Positions 22,657 through 35,666 of a stretch of DNA of 64,000 bases are shown here, piece by piece (positions within the stretch are counted from its first letter, which is position 1; every line of letters starts with the position of its first letter). The position numbers and the translations under genes are program-made. The DNA is from Cinnamomum chago (Eukaryota; Streptophyta; Magnoliopsida; Laurales; Lauraceae). Where the stretch lies: the NCBI GenBank assembly GCA_038049695.1, contig CP142454.1, positions 91,100,501 to 91,164,500 of the forward strand. Reading direction: 5' to 3'. The notes under the pieces are model-generated. The model saw nothing but the letters and a program-made list of their open reading frames with translations. It did not search any database and was not told the origin of the DNA.

Positions 22657-25258
22657 AGAAGGTGGAACCGGATCCAGACCCGGAACCGATTCCTTGTCTT
22701 CGGAACCAGAACACGAACAATATATGGGACGGGTCTAGATCAAGGTCCGGGTCTAGGTAAAGAATGATATTAAAAAAAAAACATATGGTTTTTAGGAGAG
22801 ATTTTAGAAAATTGAGGTAATATGTTGGTTATCGGGTCCACGGGTCCGAACCAAGGTGGAAACGGACCCGGACCCATTTTCTTATTGGGGCATGATTAAG
22901 GACCCAGACCCGGTTTTAACAGGTCGGAACCTCCGCGTAATCGGAGAATCGAGGACCCACTTACATCCCTAGTCGTACGGCACCTCAGCAGTGAGAGGTC
23001 ATGGGTTTGAGACCTCGCATCACTGCTCCCTCCCTCCCTCATAAATATATCTATATATATTTTGGCCGAACGGGTATTCCGGCTCTCAAGCACTAAGTGC
23101 AAATAAATAAATAAATAACCCGAGCACGGTCCATCTATTAGTAACTTAACCCCATACCCAAAGCCCAATCCATGAGCTCAGTTACAAACAAAGAAAACAC
23201 ACTCCTTTTTAAGAGAAGAAATAAAAATGCTACTCTCTCACCTTCTGATTCTACTGCATCCTAAATTTGGTTCTCTCCTATATTGACCATTTACTTCGCT
23301 TCAACGGTAAAATAAAATTACGATTTATTGTGTGTTTATTGTGATTTGATATTATTTCATCCAATTGTTATTAACACATGTCCATCCATCATTTTGTGAA
23401 CCAAGCCCCGACCCGTGACCCACAATAAAGCAAAAGAAGGAAAAAAAGGCCAAAAAATCGGTTTTTGAAATTTCCGCTGTATCTGTCCGCGGTATACCTG
23501 CAGTTTCCAGATTTCCTCCTCTCAAAGAGGAGGAAAACCGGAAACTGCCAGTTTACCGCCGATTGTAGCAGCGGTAAAGCTTCAATTTCCGGTTTTCCTC
23601 CTCTCAGAGAGGAGGAAATCTGGAAAGTAACGAGTTCACCGCCGATTCCAGCAGCGGTAAAGCTGAGTGAGCGTCCAAATAAAGTCGCAAGGCCTTTCCA
23701 TTTCCAACTAAAAAATAATAGAATGAAAGAAACGATAGTTGCTTTTTTCTCGCAGCGTATTTCCAGTGAACACCCATATGATATGAATAGGGAGAAAAAA
23801 ATCACACAAGCTGACTTTGGCAATTGACACATGTTGAATTCAATTTCTAGTCTTTCTAATATATGTGCTTCCCCATAAATAAAAGGAGAAATATATAAAT
23901 GGTCATCAAATATCATCCCCATAATTAAAGAATAAAATCTTAGATATCACTCTATTAAAGCAATTTGCTCCTGTCTACAACTCCATCCTTAAATCTTTCA
24001 TCACTTATAGTCCTTGATGGTCATCCGTGTGATTCACTTGATAATAAATTCTTAAAAATTCAATTCCATGCAAACAGAGTGGCCTTTAAGGGAGCACATC
24101 TGTGAAAGAAAATTTAAAAGCATTGAGTGTTATCACGAATCTAATCTAGAGCAATGACACAAAAGGTTTTGCAAACTTGTTATCAACATCTAAGCTTTAT
24201 TTTTGTTGACATGCTTAGATTTGGAGACTCTCTGGACCTAACCAGAAAGCTGAACGACTGATGGAACTGGTCAAATCAAGCTCGATAACTATTTAGGACC
24301 GTAGCAAAACAACACACGTTCGCTTCCACGCATAGAAAGGCAGTGATGTCTCGACTACTACGGGATGTCTGTACGGTTGCAAACGGAATGGTTTCGGATC
24401 GAAACGATAGTGGACTCGGACCCGTTTCTGAATAACGGTTCCGGTTGTGATTCCGGTTTTGTCTCGTAACTCGTTTAGTTGGTCCAGACCCATTTCTGAA
24501 TAACGGTTCTGAATCCGGTTTTGACTCGTAACTTGTTTAGTTGGTTCCAGACCCGGCTCCAATAGGATAACCCGGATCCGGGTCTACCTAGAGGACTGGA
24601 ATCCTGTTCCAAAATTGATTCTAATTTATCTTTATTCTTCATGTCTCCTAAAATAAGCATATCATTCAACTCATAACAGTGCGTCAAGTCCACTACCGCT
24701 AATATTGTACGTAAAAATGTCCACAAAAAGGGAGTTAATTTTGAGGTATAATTTGCAATATCAAATGCTCATAAGCCGGGTCCACGCGTCGGAACCTATA
24801 TGCACCCGGACCCGTTTATCAATCGGAACCTAAAATAGGTTCCGGACCCGGACCCGTTTATGAAGCGGGACCTAAAATAGGTTCCGGACCCGGTTTTTTA
24901 CGGGTCGGAACTTCTGGGTAATCGGATACCCGTTTGGCCCGTACATGTTTGCGATTGTAGGCTCTTTTTTTTTTTCTCCGATTGAAATGAAGGTTCTACT
25001 GGTATCACGTACATACTCGATCGTAGATTTTAGGATCTCTGGGTTTTTATTGTAACAATTATGCACCCTGTATAGAAGAGTCAATAATTTCGTAGAACCA
25101 AAGATATATTTAGTTTGGAGATTTCTCGGGAAATTTAGGTTGTGCATGGCCATGAGATACTCAAACACATACATCCTTGTCATGGGCTGCATTCTCACTT
25201 TGGGATCAGCAAAACCGATGTTCAATGTATGAGCTAAAAAACAAGTGAGATAAGAAAG
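22657..25258. repeat. Macrosatellite unit 9 (2602 bp)
   Basis: First unit of the short class. It lacks the 11-bp TTTCGGAACCG segment near its start and lacks 6 bp in the second copy of the 68-bp duplication. Private variants: GGAAACGGACCC near 22858, AACAGGTCGG near 22919, GTACGGCACC near 22976 and GGATCGAAACG near 24396. Confidence 0.95.
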
Positions 25259-27861
25259 AGAAGGTGGAACCGGATCCAGACCCGGAACCGATTCCTTGTC
25301 TTCGGAACCAGAACACGAACAATATATGGGACGGGTCTAGATCAAGGTCCGGGTCTAGGTAAAGAATGATATTAAAAAAAAAACATATGGTTTTTAGGAG
25401 AGATTTTAGAAAATTGAGGTAATATGTTGGTTATCGGGTCCACGGGTTCGAACCAAGGTGGAACCGGACCCGGACCCATTTTCTTATTGGGGCATGATTA
25501 AGGACCCAGACCCGGTTTTAACGGGTCGGAACCTCCGCGTAATCGGAGAATCGAGGACCCACTTACATCCCTAGTCGTACGCCACCTCAGCAGTGAGAGG
25601 TCATGGGTTTGAGACCTCGCATCACTGCTCCCTCCCTCCCTCATAAATATATCTATATATATTTTGGCCGAACGGGTATTCCGGCTCTCAAGCACTAAGT
25701 GCAAATAAATAAATAAATAACCCGAGCACGGTCCATCTATTAGTAACTTAACCCCATACCCAAAGCCCAATCCATGAGCTCAGTTAAAAACAAAGAAAAC
25801 ACACTCCTTTTTAAGAGAAGAAATAAAAATGCTACTCTCTCACCTTCTGATTCTACTGCATCCTAAATTTGGTTCTCTCCTATATTGACCATTTACTTCG
25901 CTTCAACGGTAAAATAAAATTACGATTTATTTTGTGTTTATTGTGATTTGATATTATTTCATCCAATTGTTATTAACACATGTCCATCCATCATTTTGTG
26001 AACCAAGCCCCGACCCGTGACCCACAATAAAGCAAAAGAAGGAAAAAAAGGCCAAAAAATCGGTTTTTGAAATTTCCGCTGTATCTGTCCGCGGTATACC
26101 TGCAGTTTCCAGATTTCCTCCTCTCAAAGAGGAGGAAAACCGGAAACTGCCAGTTTACCGCCGATTGTAGCAGCGGTAAAGCTTCAATTTCCGGTTTTCC
26201 TCCTCTCAGAGAGGAGGAAATCTGGAAAGTAACGAGTTCACCGCCGATTCCAGCAGCGGTAAAGCTGAGTGAGCGTCCAAATAAAGTCGCAAGGCCTTTC
26301 CATTTCCAACTAAAAAATAATAGAATGAAAGAAACGATAGTTGCCTTTTTCTCGCAGCGTATTTCCAGTGAACACCCATATGATATGAATAGGGAGAAAA
26401 AAATCACACAAGCTGACTTTGGCAATTGACACATGTTGAATTCAATTTCTAGTCTTTCTAATATATGTGCTTCCCCATAAATAAAAGGAGAAATATATAA
26501 ATGGTCATCAAATATCATCCCCATAATTAAAGAATAAAATCTTAGATATCACTCTATTAAAGCAATTTGCTCCTGTCTACAACTCCATCCTTAAATCTTT
26601 CATCACTTATAGTCCTTGATGGTCATCCGTGTGATTCACTTGATAATAAATTCTTAAAAATTCAATTCCATGCAAACAGAGTGGCCTTTAAGGGAGCACA
26701 TCTGTGAAAGAAAATTTAAAAGCATTGAGTGTTATCACGAATCTAATCTAGAGCAATGACACAAAAGGTTTTGCAAACTTGTTATCAACATCTAAGCTTT
26801 ATTTTTGTTCACATGCTTAGATTTGGAGACTCTCTGGACCTAACCAGAAAGCTGAACGACTGATGGAACTGGTCAAATCAAGCTCGATAACTATTTAGGA
26901 CCGTAGCAAAACAACACACGTTCGCTTCCACGCATAGAAAGGCAGTGATGTCTCGACTACTAAGGGATCTCTGTACGGTTGCAAAGGGAATGGTTTCGGA
27001 TCGGAACGACAGTGGACTCGGACCCGTTTCTGAATAACGGTTCCGGTTGTGATTCCGGTTTTGTCTCGTAACTCGTTTAGTTGGTCCAGACCCATTTCTG
27101 AATAACGGTTCTGAATCCGGTTTTGACTCGTAACTTGTTTAGTTGGTTCCAGACCCGGCTCCAATAGGATAACCCGGATCCGGGTCTACCTAGAGGACTG
27201 GAATCCTGTTCCAAAATTGATTCTAATTTATCTTTATTCTTCATGTCTCCTAAAATAAGCATATCATTCAACTCATAACAGTGCGTCAAGTCCACTACCG
27301 CTAATATTGTACGTAAAAATGTCCACAAAAAGGGAGTTAATTTTGAGGTATAATTTGCAATATCAAATGCTCATAAGCCGGGTCCACGCGTCGGAACCTA
27401 TATGCACCCGGACCCGTTTATCAATCGGAACCTAAAATAGGTTCCGGACCAGGACCCGTTTATGAAGCGGGACCTAAAATAGGTTCCCGACCCGGTTTTT
27501 TACGGGTCGGAACTTCTGGGTAATCGGATACCCGTTTGGCCCGTACATGTTTGCGATTGTAGGCTCTTTTTTTTTTTTCTCCGATTGAAATGAAGGTTCT
27601 ACTGGTATCACGTACATACTCGATCGTAGATTTTAGGATCTCTGGGTTTTTATTGTAACAATTATGCACCCTGTATAGAAGAGTCAATAATTTCGTAGAA
27701 CCAAAGATATATTTAGTTTGGAGATTTCTCGGGAAATTTAGGTTGTGCATGGCCATGAGATACTCAAACACATACATCCTTGTCATGGGCTGCATTCTCA
27801 CTTTGGGATCAGCAAAACCGATGTTCAATGTATGAGCTAAAAAACAAGTGAGATAAGAAAG
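25259..27861. repeat. Macrosatellite unit 10 (2603 bp)
   Basis: Short class. Introduces CGGGTTCGAACC near 25443, CAGTTAAAAACAAAG near 25781 and TTTGTTCACATGC near 26804, which persist in the following units. Private variants: TTTATTTTGTG near 25926, AAGGGATCTCTG near 26962, GCAAAGGGAATGG near 26983 and GGACCAGGACCCG near 27446. Confidence 0.95.
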
Positions 27862-30462
27862 AGAAGGTGGAACCGGATCCAGACCCGGAACCGATTCCTT
27901 GTCTTCGGAACCAGAACACGAACAATATATGGGACGGGTCTAGATCAAGGTCCGGGTCTAGGTAAAGAATGATATTAAAAAAAAAACATATGGTTTTTAG
28001 GAGAGATTTTAGAAAATTGAGGTAATATGTTGGTTATCGGGTCCACGGGTTCGAACCAAGGTGGAACCGGACCCGGACCCATTTTCTTATTGGGGCATGG
28101 TTTAGGACCCAGACCCGGTTTTAACGGGTCGGAACCTCCGCGTAATCGGAGAATCGAGGACCCACTTACATCCCTAGTCGTACGCCACCTCAGCAGTGAG
28201 AGGTCATGGGTTTGAGACCTCGCATCACTGCTCCCTCCCTCCCTCATAAATATATCTATATATATTTTGGCCGAACGGGTATTCCGGCTCGCAAGCACTA
28301 AGTGCAAATAAATAAATAAATAACCCGAGCACGGTCCATCTATTAGTAACTTAACCCCATACCCAAAGCCCAATCCATGAGCTCAGTTAAAAACAAAGAA
28401 AACACACTCCTTTTTAAGAGAAGAAATAAAAATGCTACTCTCTCACCTTCTGATTCTACTGCATCCTAAATTTTGTTCTCTCCTATATTGACCATTTACT
28501 TCGCTTCAACGGTAAAATAAAATTACGATTTATTGTGTGTTTATTGTGATTTGATATTATTTCATCCAATTGTTATTAACACATGTCCATCCATCATTTT
28601 GTGAACCAAGCCCCGACCCGTGACCCACAATAAAGCGAAAGAAGCAAAAAAAGGCCAAAAAATCGGTTTTTGAAATTTCCGCTGTATCTATACGCGGTAT
28701 ACCTGCAGTTTCCAGATTTCCTCCTCTCAAAGAGGAGGAAAACCGGAAACTGCCAGTTTACCGCCGATTGTAGCAGCGGTAAAGCTTCAATTTCCGGTTT
28801 TCCTCCTCTTAGAGAGGACGAAATCTGGAAAGTAACGAGTTCACCGCCGATTCCAGCAGCGGTAAAGCTGAGTGAGCGTCCAAATAAAGTCGCAAGGCCT
28901 TTCCATTTCCAACTAAAAAATAATAGAATGAAAGAAACGATAGTTGCTTTTTTCTCGCAGCGTATTTCCAGTGAACACCCATATGATATGAATAGGGAGA
29001 AAAAAATCACACAAGCTGACTTTGGCAATTGACACATGTTGAATTCAATTTCTAGTCTTTCTAATATATGTGCTTCCCCATAAATAAAAGGAGAAATATA
29101 TAAATGGTCATCAAATATCATCCCCATAATTAAAGAATAAAATCTTAGATATCACTCTATTAAAGCAATTTGCTCCTGTCTACAACTCCATCCTTAAATC
29201 TTTCATCACTTATAGTCCTTGATGGTCATCCGTGTGATTCACTTGATAATAAATTCTTAAAAATTCAATTCCATGCAAACAGAGTGGCCTTTAAGGGAGC
29301 ACATCTGTGAAAGAAAATTTAAAAGCATTGAGTGTTATCACGAATCTAATCTAGAGCAATGACACAAAAGGTTTTGCAAACTTGTTATCAACATCTAAGC
29401 TTTATTTTTGTTCACATGCTTAGATTTGGAGACTCTCTGGACCTAACCAGAAAGCTGAACGACTGATGGAACTGGTCAAATCAAGCTCGATAACTATTTA
29501 GGACCGTAGCAAAACAACACACGTTCGCTTCCACGCATAGAAAGGCAGTGATGTCTCGACTACTACGGGATCTCTGTACGGTTGCAAACGGAATGGTTTC
29601 GGATCGGAACGATAGTGGACTCGGACCCGTTTCTGAATAACGGTTCCGGTTGTGATTCCGGTTTTGTCTCATAACTCGTTTAGTTGGTCCAGACCCATTT
29701 CTGAATAACGGTTCTGAATCCGGTTTTGACTCGTAACTTGTTTAGTTGGTTCCAGACCCGGCTCCAATAGGATAACCCGGATCCGGGTCTACCTAGAGGA
29801 CTGGAATCCTGTTCCAAAATTGATTCTAATTTATCTTTATTCTTCATGTCTCCTAAAATAAGCATATCATTCAACTCATAACAGTGCGTCAAGTCCACTA
29901 CCGCTAATATTGTACGTAAAAATGTCCACAAAAAGGGAGTTAATTTTGAGGTATAATTTGCAATATCAAATGCTCATAAGCCGGGTCCACGCGTCGGAAC
30001 CTATATGCACCCGGACCCGTTTATCAATCGGAACCTAAAATAGGTTCCGGACCCGGACCCGTTTATGAAGCGGGACCTAAAATAGGTTCCCGACCCGGTT
30101 TTTTACGGGTCGGAACTTCTGGGTAATCGGATACCCGTTTGGCCCGTACATGTTTGCGATTGTAGGCTCTTTTTTTTTTCTCCAATTGAAATGAAGGTTC
30201 TACTGGTATCACGTACATACTCGATCGTAGATTTTAGGATCTCTGGGTTTTTATTGTAACAATTATGCACCCTGTATAGAAGAGTCAATAATTTCGTAGA
30301 ACCAAAGATATATTTAGTTTGGAGATTTCTCGGGAAATTTAGGTTGTGCATGGCCATGAGATACTCAAACACATACATCCTTGTCATGGGCTGCATTCTC
30401 ACTTTGGGATCAGCAAAACCGATGTTCAATGTATGAGCTAAAAAACAAGTGAGATAAGAAAG
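27862..30462. repeat. Macrosatellite unit 11 (2601 bp)
   Basis: Short class. Private variants: GGCATGGTTTAGG near 28094, GAAGCAAAAAAAGG near 28641, a hairpin with two arm substitutions (CCTCTTAGAGAGGACG near 28804), TCTCATAACTCG near 29667 and TCTCCAATTG near 30179. It introduces CTATACGCGG and GGCTCGCAAGC, which are shared with units 12-14. Confidence 0.95.
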
Positions 30463-33064
30463 AGAAGGTGGAACCGGATCCAGACCCGGAACCGATTCCT
30501 TGTCTTCGGAACCAGAACACGAACAATATATGGGACGGGTCTAGATCAAGGTCCGGGTCTAGGTAAAGAATGATATTAAAAAAAAAACATATGGTTTTTA
30601 GGAGAGATTTTAGAAAATTGAGGTAATATGTTGGTTATCGGGTCCACGGGTTCGAACCAAGGTGGAACCGGACCCGGACCCATTTTCTTATTGGGGCATG
30701 ATTTAGGACCCAGACCCGGTTTTAACGGGTCGGAACCTCCGCGTAATCGGAGAATCGAGGACCCACTTACATCCCTAGTCGTACGCCACCTCAGCAGTGA
30801 GAGGTCATGGGTTTGAGACCTCGCATCACTGCTCCCTCCCTCCCTCATAAATATATCTATATATATTTTGGCCGAACGGGTATTCCGGCTCGCAAGCACT
30901 AAGTGCAAATAAATAAATAAATAACCCGAGCACGGTCCATCTATTAGTAACTTAACCCCATACCCAAAGCCCAATCCATGAGCTCAGTTAAAAACAAAGA
31001 AAACACACTCCTTTTTAAGAGAAGAAATAAAAATGCTACTCTCTCACCTTCTGATTCTACTGCATCCTAAATTTTGTTCTCTCCTATATTGACCATTTAC
31101 TTCGCTTCAACGGTAAAATAAAATTACGATTTATTGTGTGTTTATTGTGATTTGATATTATTTCATCCAATTGTTATTAACACATGTCCATCCATCATTT
31201 TGTGAACCAAGCCCCGACCCGTGACCCACAATAAAGCGAAAGAAGGAAAAAAAGGCCAAAAAATCGGTTTTTGAAATTTCCGCTGTATCTATACGCGGTA
31301 TACCTGCAGTTTCCAGATTTCCTCCTCTCAAAGAGGAGGAAAACCGGAAACTGCCAGTTTACCGCCGATTGTAGCAGCGGTAAAGCTTCAATTTCCGGTT
31401 TTCCTCCTCTCAGAGAGGAGGAAATCTGGAAAGTAACGAGTTCACCGCCGATTCCAGCAGCGGTAAAGCTGAGTGAGCGTCCAAATAAAGTCGCAAGGCC
31501 TTTCCATTTCCAACTAAAAAATAATAGAATGAAAGAAACGATAGTTGCTTTTTTCTCGCAGCGTATTTCCAGTGAACACCCATATGATATGAATAGGGAG
31601 AAAAAAATCACACAAGCTGACTTTGGCAATTGACACATGTTGAATTCAATTTCTAGTCTTTCTAATATATGTGCTTCCCCATAAATAAAAGGAGAAATAT
31701 ATAAATGGTCATCAAATATCATCCCCATAATTAAAGAATAAAATCTTAGATATCACTCTATTAAAGCAATTTGCTCCTGTCTACAACTCCATCCTTAAAT
31801 CTTTCATCACTTATAGTCCTCGATGGTCATCCGTGTGATTCACTTGATAATAAATTCTTAAAAATTCAATTCCATGCAAACAGAGTGGCCTTTAAGGGAG
31901 CACATCTGTGAAAGAAAATTTAAAAGCATTGAGTGTTATCACGAATCTAATCTAGAGCAATGACACAAAAGGTTTTGCAAACTTGTTATCAACATCTAAG
32001 CTTTATTTTTGTTCACATGCTTAGATTTGGAGACTCTCTGGACCTAACCAGAAAGCTGAACGACTGATGGAACTGGTCAAATCAAGCTCGATAACTATTT
32101 AGGACCGTAGCAAAACAACACACGTTCGCTTCCACGCATAGAAAGGCAGTGATGTCTCGACTACTACGGGATCTCTGTACGGTTGCAAACGGAATGGTTT
32201 CGGATCGGAACGATAGTGGACTCGGACCCGTTTCTGAATAACGGTTCCGGTTGTGATTCCGGTTTTGTCTCGTAACTCGTTTAGTTGGTCCAGACCCATT
32301 TCTGAATAACGGTTCTGAATCCGGTTTTGACTCGTAACTTGTTTAGTTGGTTCCAGACCCGGCTCCAATAGGATAACCCGGATCCGGGTCTACCTAGAGG
32401 ACTGGAATCCTGTTCCAAAATTGATTCTAATTTATCTTTATTCTTCATGTCTCCTAAAATAAGCATATCATTCAACTCATAACAGTGCGTCAAGTCCACT
32501 ACCGCTAATATTGTACGTAAAAATGTCCACAAAAAGGGAGTTAATTTTGAGGTATAATTTGCAATATCAAATGCTCATAAGCCGGGTCCACGCGTCGGAA
32601 CCTATATGCACCCGGACCCGTTTATCAATCGGAACCTAAAATAGGTTCCGGACCCGGACCCGTTTATGAAGCGGGACCTAAAATAGGTTCCCGACCCGGT
32701 TTTTTACGGGTCGGAACTTCTGGGTAATCGGATACCCGTTTGGCCCGTACATGTTTGCGATTGTAGGCTCTTTTTTTTTTTCTCCGATTGAAATGAAGGT
32801 TCTACTGGTATCACGTACATACTCGATCGTAGATTTTAGGATCTCTGGGTTTTTATTGTAACAATTATGCACCCTGTATAGAAGAGTCAATAATTTCGTA
32901 GAACCAAAGATATATTTAGTTTGGAGATTTCTCGGGAAATTTAGGTTGTGCATGGCCATGAGATACTCAAACACATACATCCTTGTCATGGGCTGCATTC
33001 TCACTTTGGGATCAGCAAAACCGATGTTCAATGTATGAGCTAAAAAATAAGTGAGATAAGAAAG
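30463..33064. repeat. Macrosatellite unit 12 (2602 bp)
   Basis: Short class, very like unit 11, with GATTTAGGACCC near 30702 and the first occurrence of AGTCCTCGATGG (near 31815). Its last bases carry AAAAAATAAGTG, shared with unit 13. Confidence 0.95.
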
Positions 33065-35666
33065 AGAAGGTGGAACCGGATCCAGACCCGGAACCGATTC
33101 CTTGTCTTCGGAACCAGAACACGAACAATATATGGGACGGGTCTAGATCAAGGTCCGGGTCTAGGTAAAGAATGATATTAAAAAAAAAACATATGGTTTT
33201 TAGGAGAGATTTTAGAAAATTGAGGTAATATGTTGGTTATCGGGTCCACGGGTTCGAACCAAGGTGGAACCGGACCCGGACCCATTTTCTTATTGGGGCA
33301 TGATTAAGGACCCAGACCCGGTTTTAACGGGTCGGAACCTCCGCGTAATCGGAGAATCGAGGACCCACTTACATCCCTAGTCGTACGCCACATCAGCAGT
33401 GAGAGGTCATGGGTTTGAGACCTCGCATCACTGCTCCCTCCCTCCCTCATAAATATATCTATATATATTTTGGCCGAACTGGTATTCCGGCTCGCAAGCA
33501 CTAAGTGCAAATAAATAAATAAATAACCCGAGCACGGTCCATCTATTAGTAACTTAACCCCATACCCAAAGCCCAATCGATGAGCTCAGTTACAAACAAA
33601 GAAAACACACTCCTTTTTAAGAGAAGAAATAAAAATGCTACTCTCTCACCTTCTGATTCTACTGCATCCTAAATTTTGTTCTCTCCTATATTGACCATTT
33701 ACTTCGCTTCAACGGTAAAATAAAATTACGATTTATTGTGTGTTTATTGTGATTTGATATTATTTCATCCAATTGTTATTAACACATGTCCATCCATCAT
33801 TTTGTGAACCAAGCCCCGACCCGTGACCCGCAATAAAGCGAAAGAAGGAAAAAAAGGCCAAAAAATCGGTTTTTGAAATTTCCGCTGTATCTATACGCGG
33901 TATACCTGCAGTTTCCAGATTTCCTCCTCTCAAAGAGGAGGAAAACCGGAAACTGCCAGTTTACCGCCGATTGTAGCAGCGGTAAAGCTTCAATTTCCGG
34001 TTTTCCTCCTCTCAGAGAGGAGGAAATCTGGAAAGTAACGAGTTCACCGCCGATTCCAGCAGCGGTAAAGCTGAGTGAGCGTCCAAATAAAGTCGCAAGG
34101 CCTTTCCATTTCCAACTAAAAAATAATAGAATGAAAGAAACGATAGTTGCTTTTTTCTCGCAGCGTATTTCCAGTGAACACCCATATGATATGAATAGGG
34201 AGAAAAAAATCACACAAGCTGACTTTGGCAATTGACACATGTTGAATTCAATTTCTAGTCTTTCTAATATATGTGCTTCCCCATAAATAAAAGGAGAAAT
34301 ATATAAATGGTCATCAAATATCATCCCCATAATTAAAGAATAAAATCTTAGATATCACTCTATTAAAGCAATTTGCTCCTGTCTACAACTCCATCCTTAA
34401 ATCTTTCATCACTTATAGTCCTCGATGGTCATCCGTGTGATTCACTTGATAATAAATTCTTAAAAATTCAATTCCATGCAAACAGAGTGGCCTTTAAGGG
34501 AGCACATCTGTGAAAGAAAATTTAAAAGCATTGAGTGTTATCACGAATCTAATCTAGAGCAATGACACAAAAGGTTTTGCAAACTTGTTATCAACATCTA
34601 AGCTTTATTTTTGTTCACATGCTTAGATTTGGAGACTCTCTGGACCTAACCAGAAAGCTGAACGACTGATGGAACTGGTCAAATCAAGCTCGATAACTAT
34701 TTAGGACCGTAGCAAAACAACACACGTTCGCTTCCACGCATAGAAAGGCAGTGATGTCTCGACTACTACGGGATCTCTGTACGGTTGCAAACGGAATGGT
34801 TTCGGATCGGAACGATAGTGGACTCGGACCCGTTTCTGAATAACGGTTCCGGTTGTGATTCCGGTTTTGTCTCGTAACTCGTTTAGTTGGTCCAGACCCA
34901 TTTCTGAATAACGGTTCTGAATCCGGTTTTGACTCGTAACTTGTTTAGTTGGTTCCAGACCCGGCTCCAATAGGATAACCCGGATCCGGGTCTACCTAGA
35001 GGACTGGAATCCTGTTCCAAAATTGATTCTAATTTATCTTTATTCTTCATGTCTCCTAAAATAAGCATATCATTCAACTCATAACAGTGCGTCAAGTCCA
35101 CTACCGCTAATATTGTACGTAAAAATGTCCACAAAAAGGGAGTTAATTTTGAGGTATAATTTGCAATATCAAATGCTCATAAGCCGGGTCCACGCGTCGG
35201 AACCTATATGCACCCGGACCCGTTTATCAATCGGAACCTAAAATAGGTTCCGGACCCGGACCCGTTTATGAAGCGGGACCTAAAATAGGTTCCCGACCCG
35301 GTTTTTTACGGGTCGGAACTTCTGGGTAATCGGATACCCGTTTGGCCCGTACATGTTTGCGATTGTAGGCTCTTTTTTTTTTTCTCCGATTGAAATGAAG
35401 GTTCTACTGGTATCACGTACATACTCGATCGTAGATTTTAGGATCTCTGGGTTTTTATTGTAACAATTATGCACCCTGTATAGAAGAGTCAATAATTTCG
35501 TAGAACCAAAGATATATTTAGTTTGGAGATTTCTCGGGAAATTTAGGTTGTGCATGGCCATGAGATACTCAAACACATACATCCTTGTCATGGGCTGCAT
35601 TCTCACTTTGGGATCAGCAAAACCGATGTTCAATGTATGAGCTAAAAAATAAGTGAGATAAGAAAG
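33065..35666. repeat. Macrosatellite unit 13 (2602 bp), near-identical to first half of unit 14
   Basis: Carries the set CGCCACATCAGC (near 33386), CGAACTGGTATT (near 33475), CCCAATCGATG (near 33573) and GACCCGCAATAAAGCG (near 33825). The same set recurs in unit 14 at an offset of 2602 bp, which points to a recent duplication. Confidence 0.95.
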
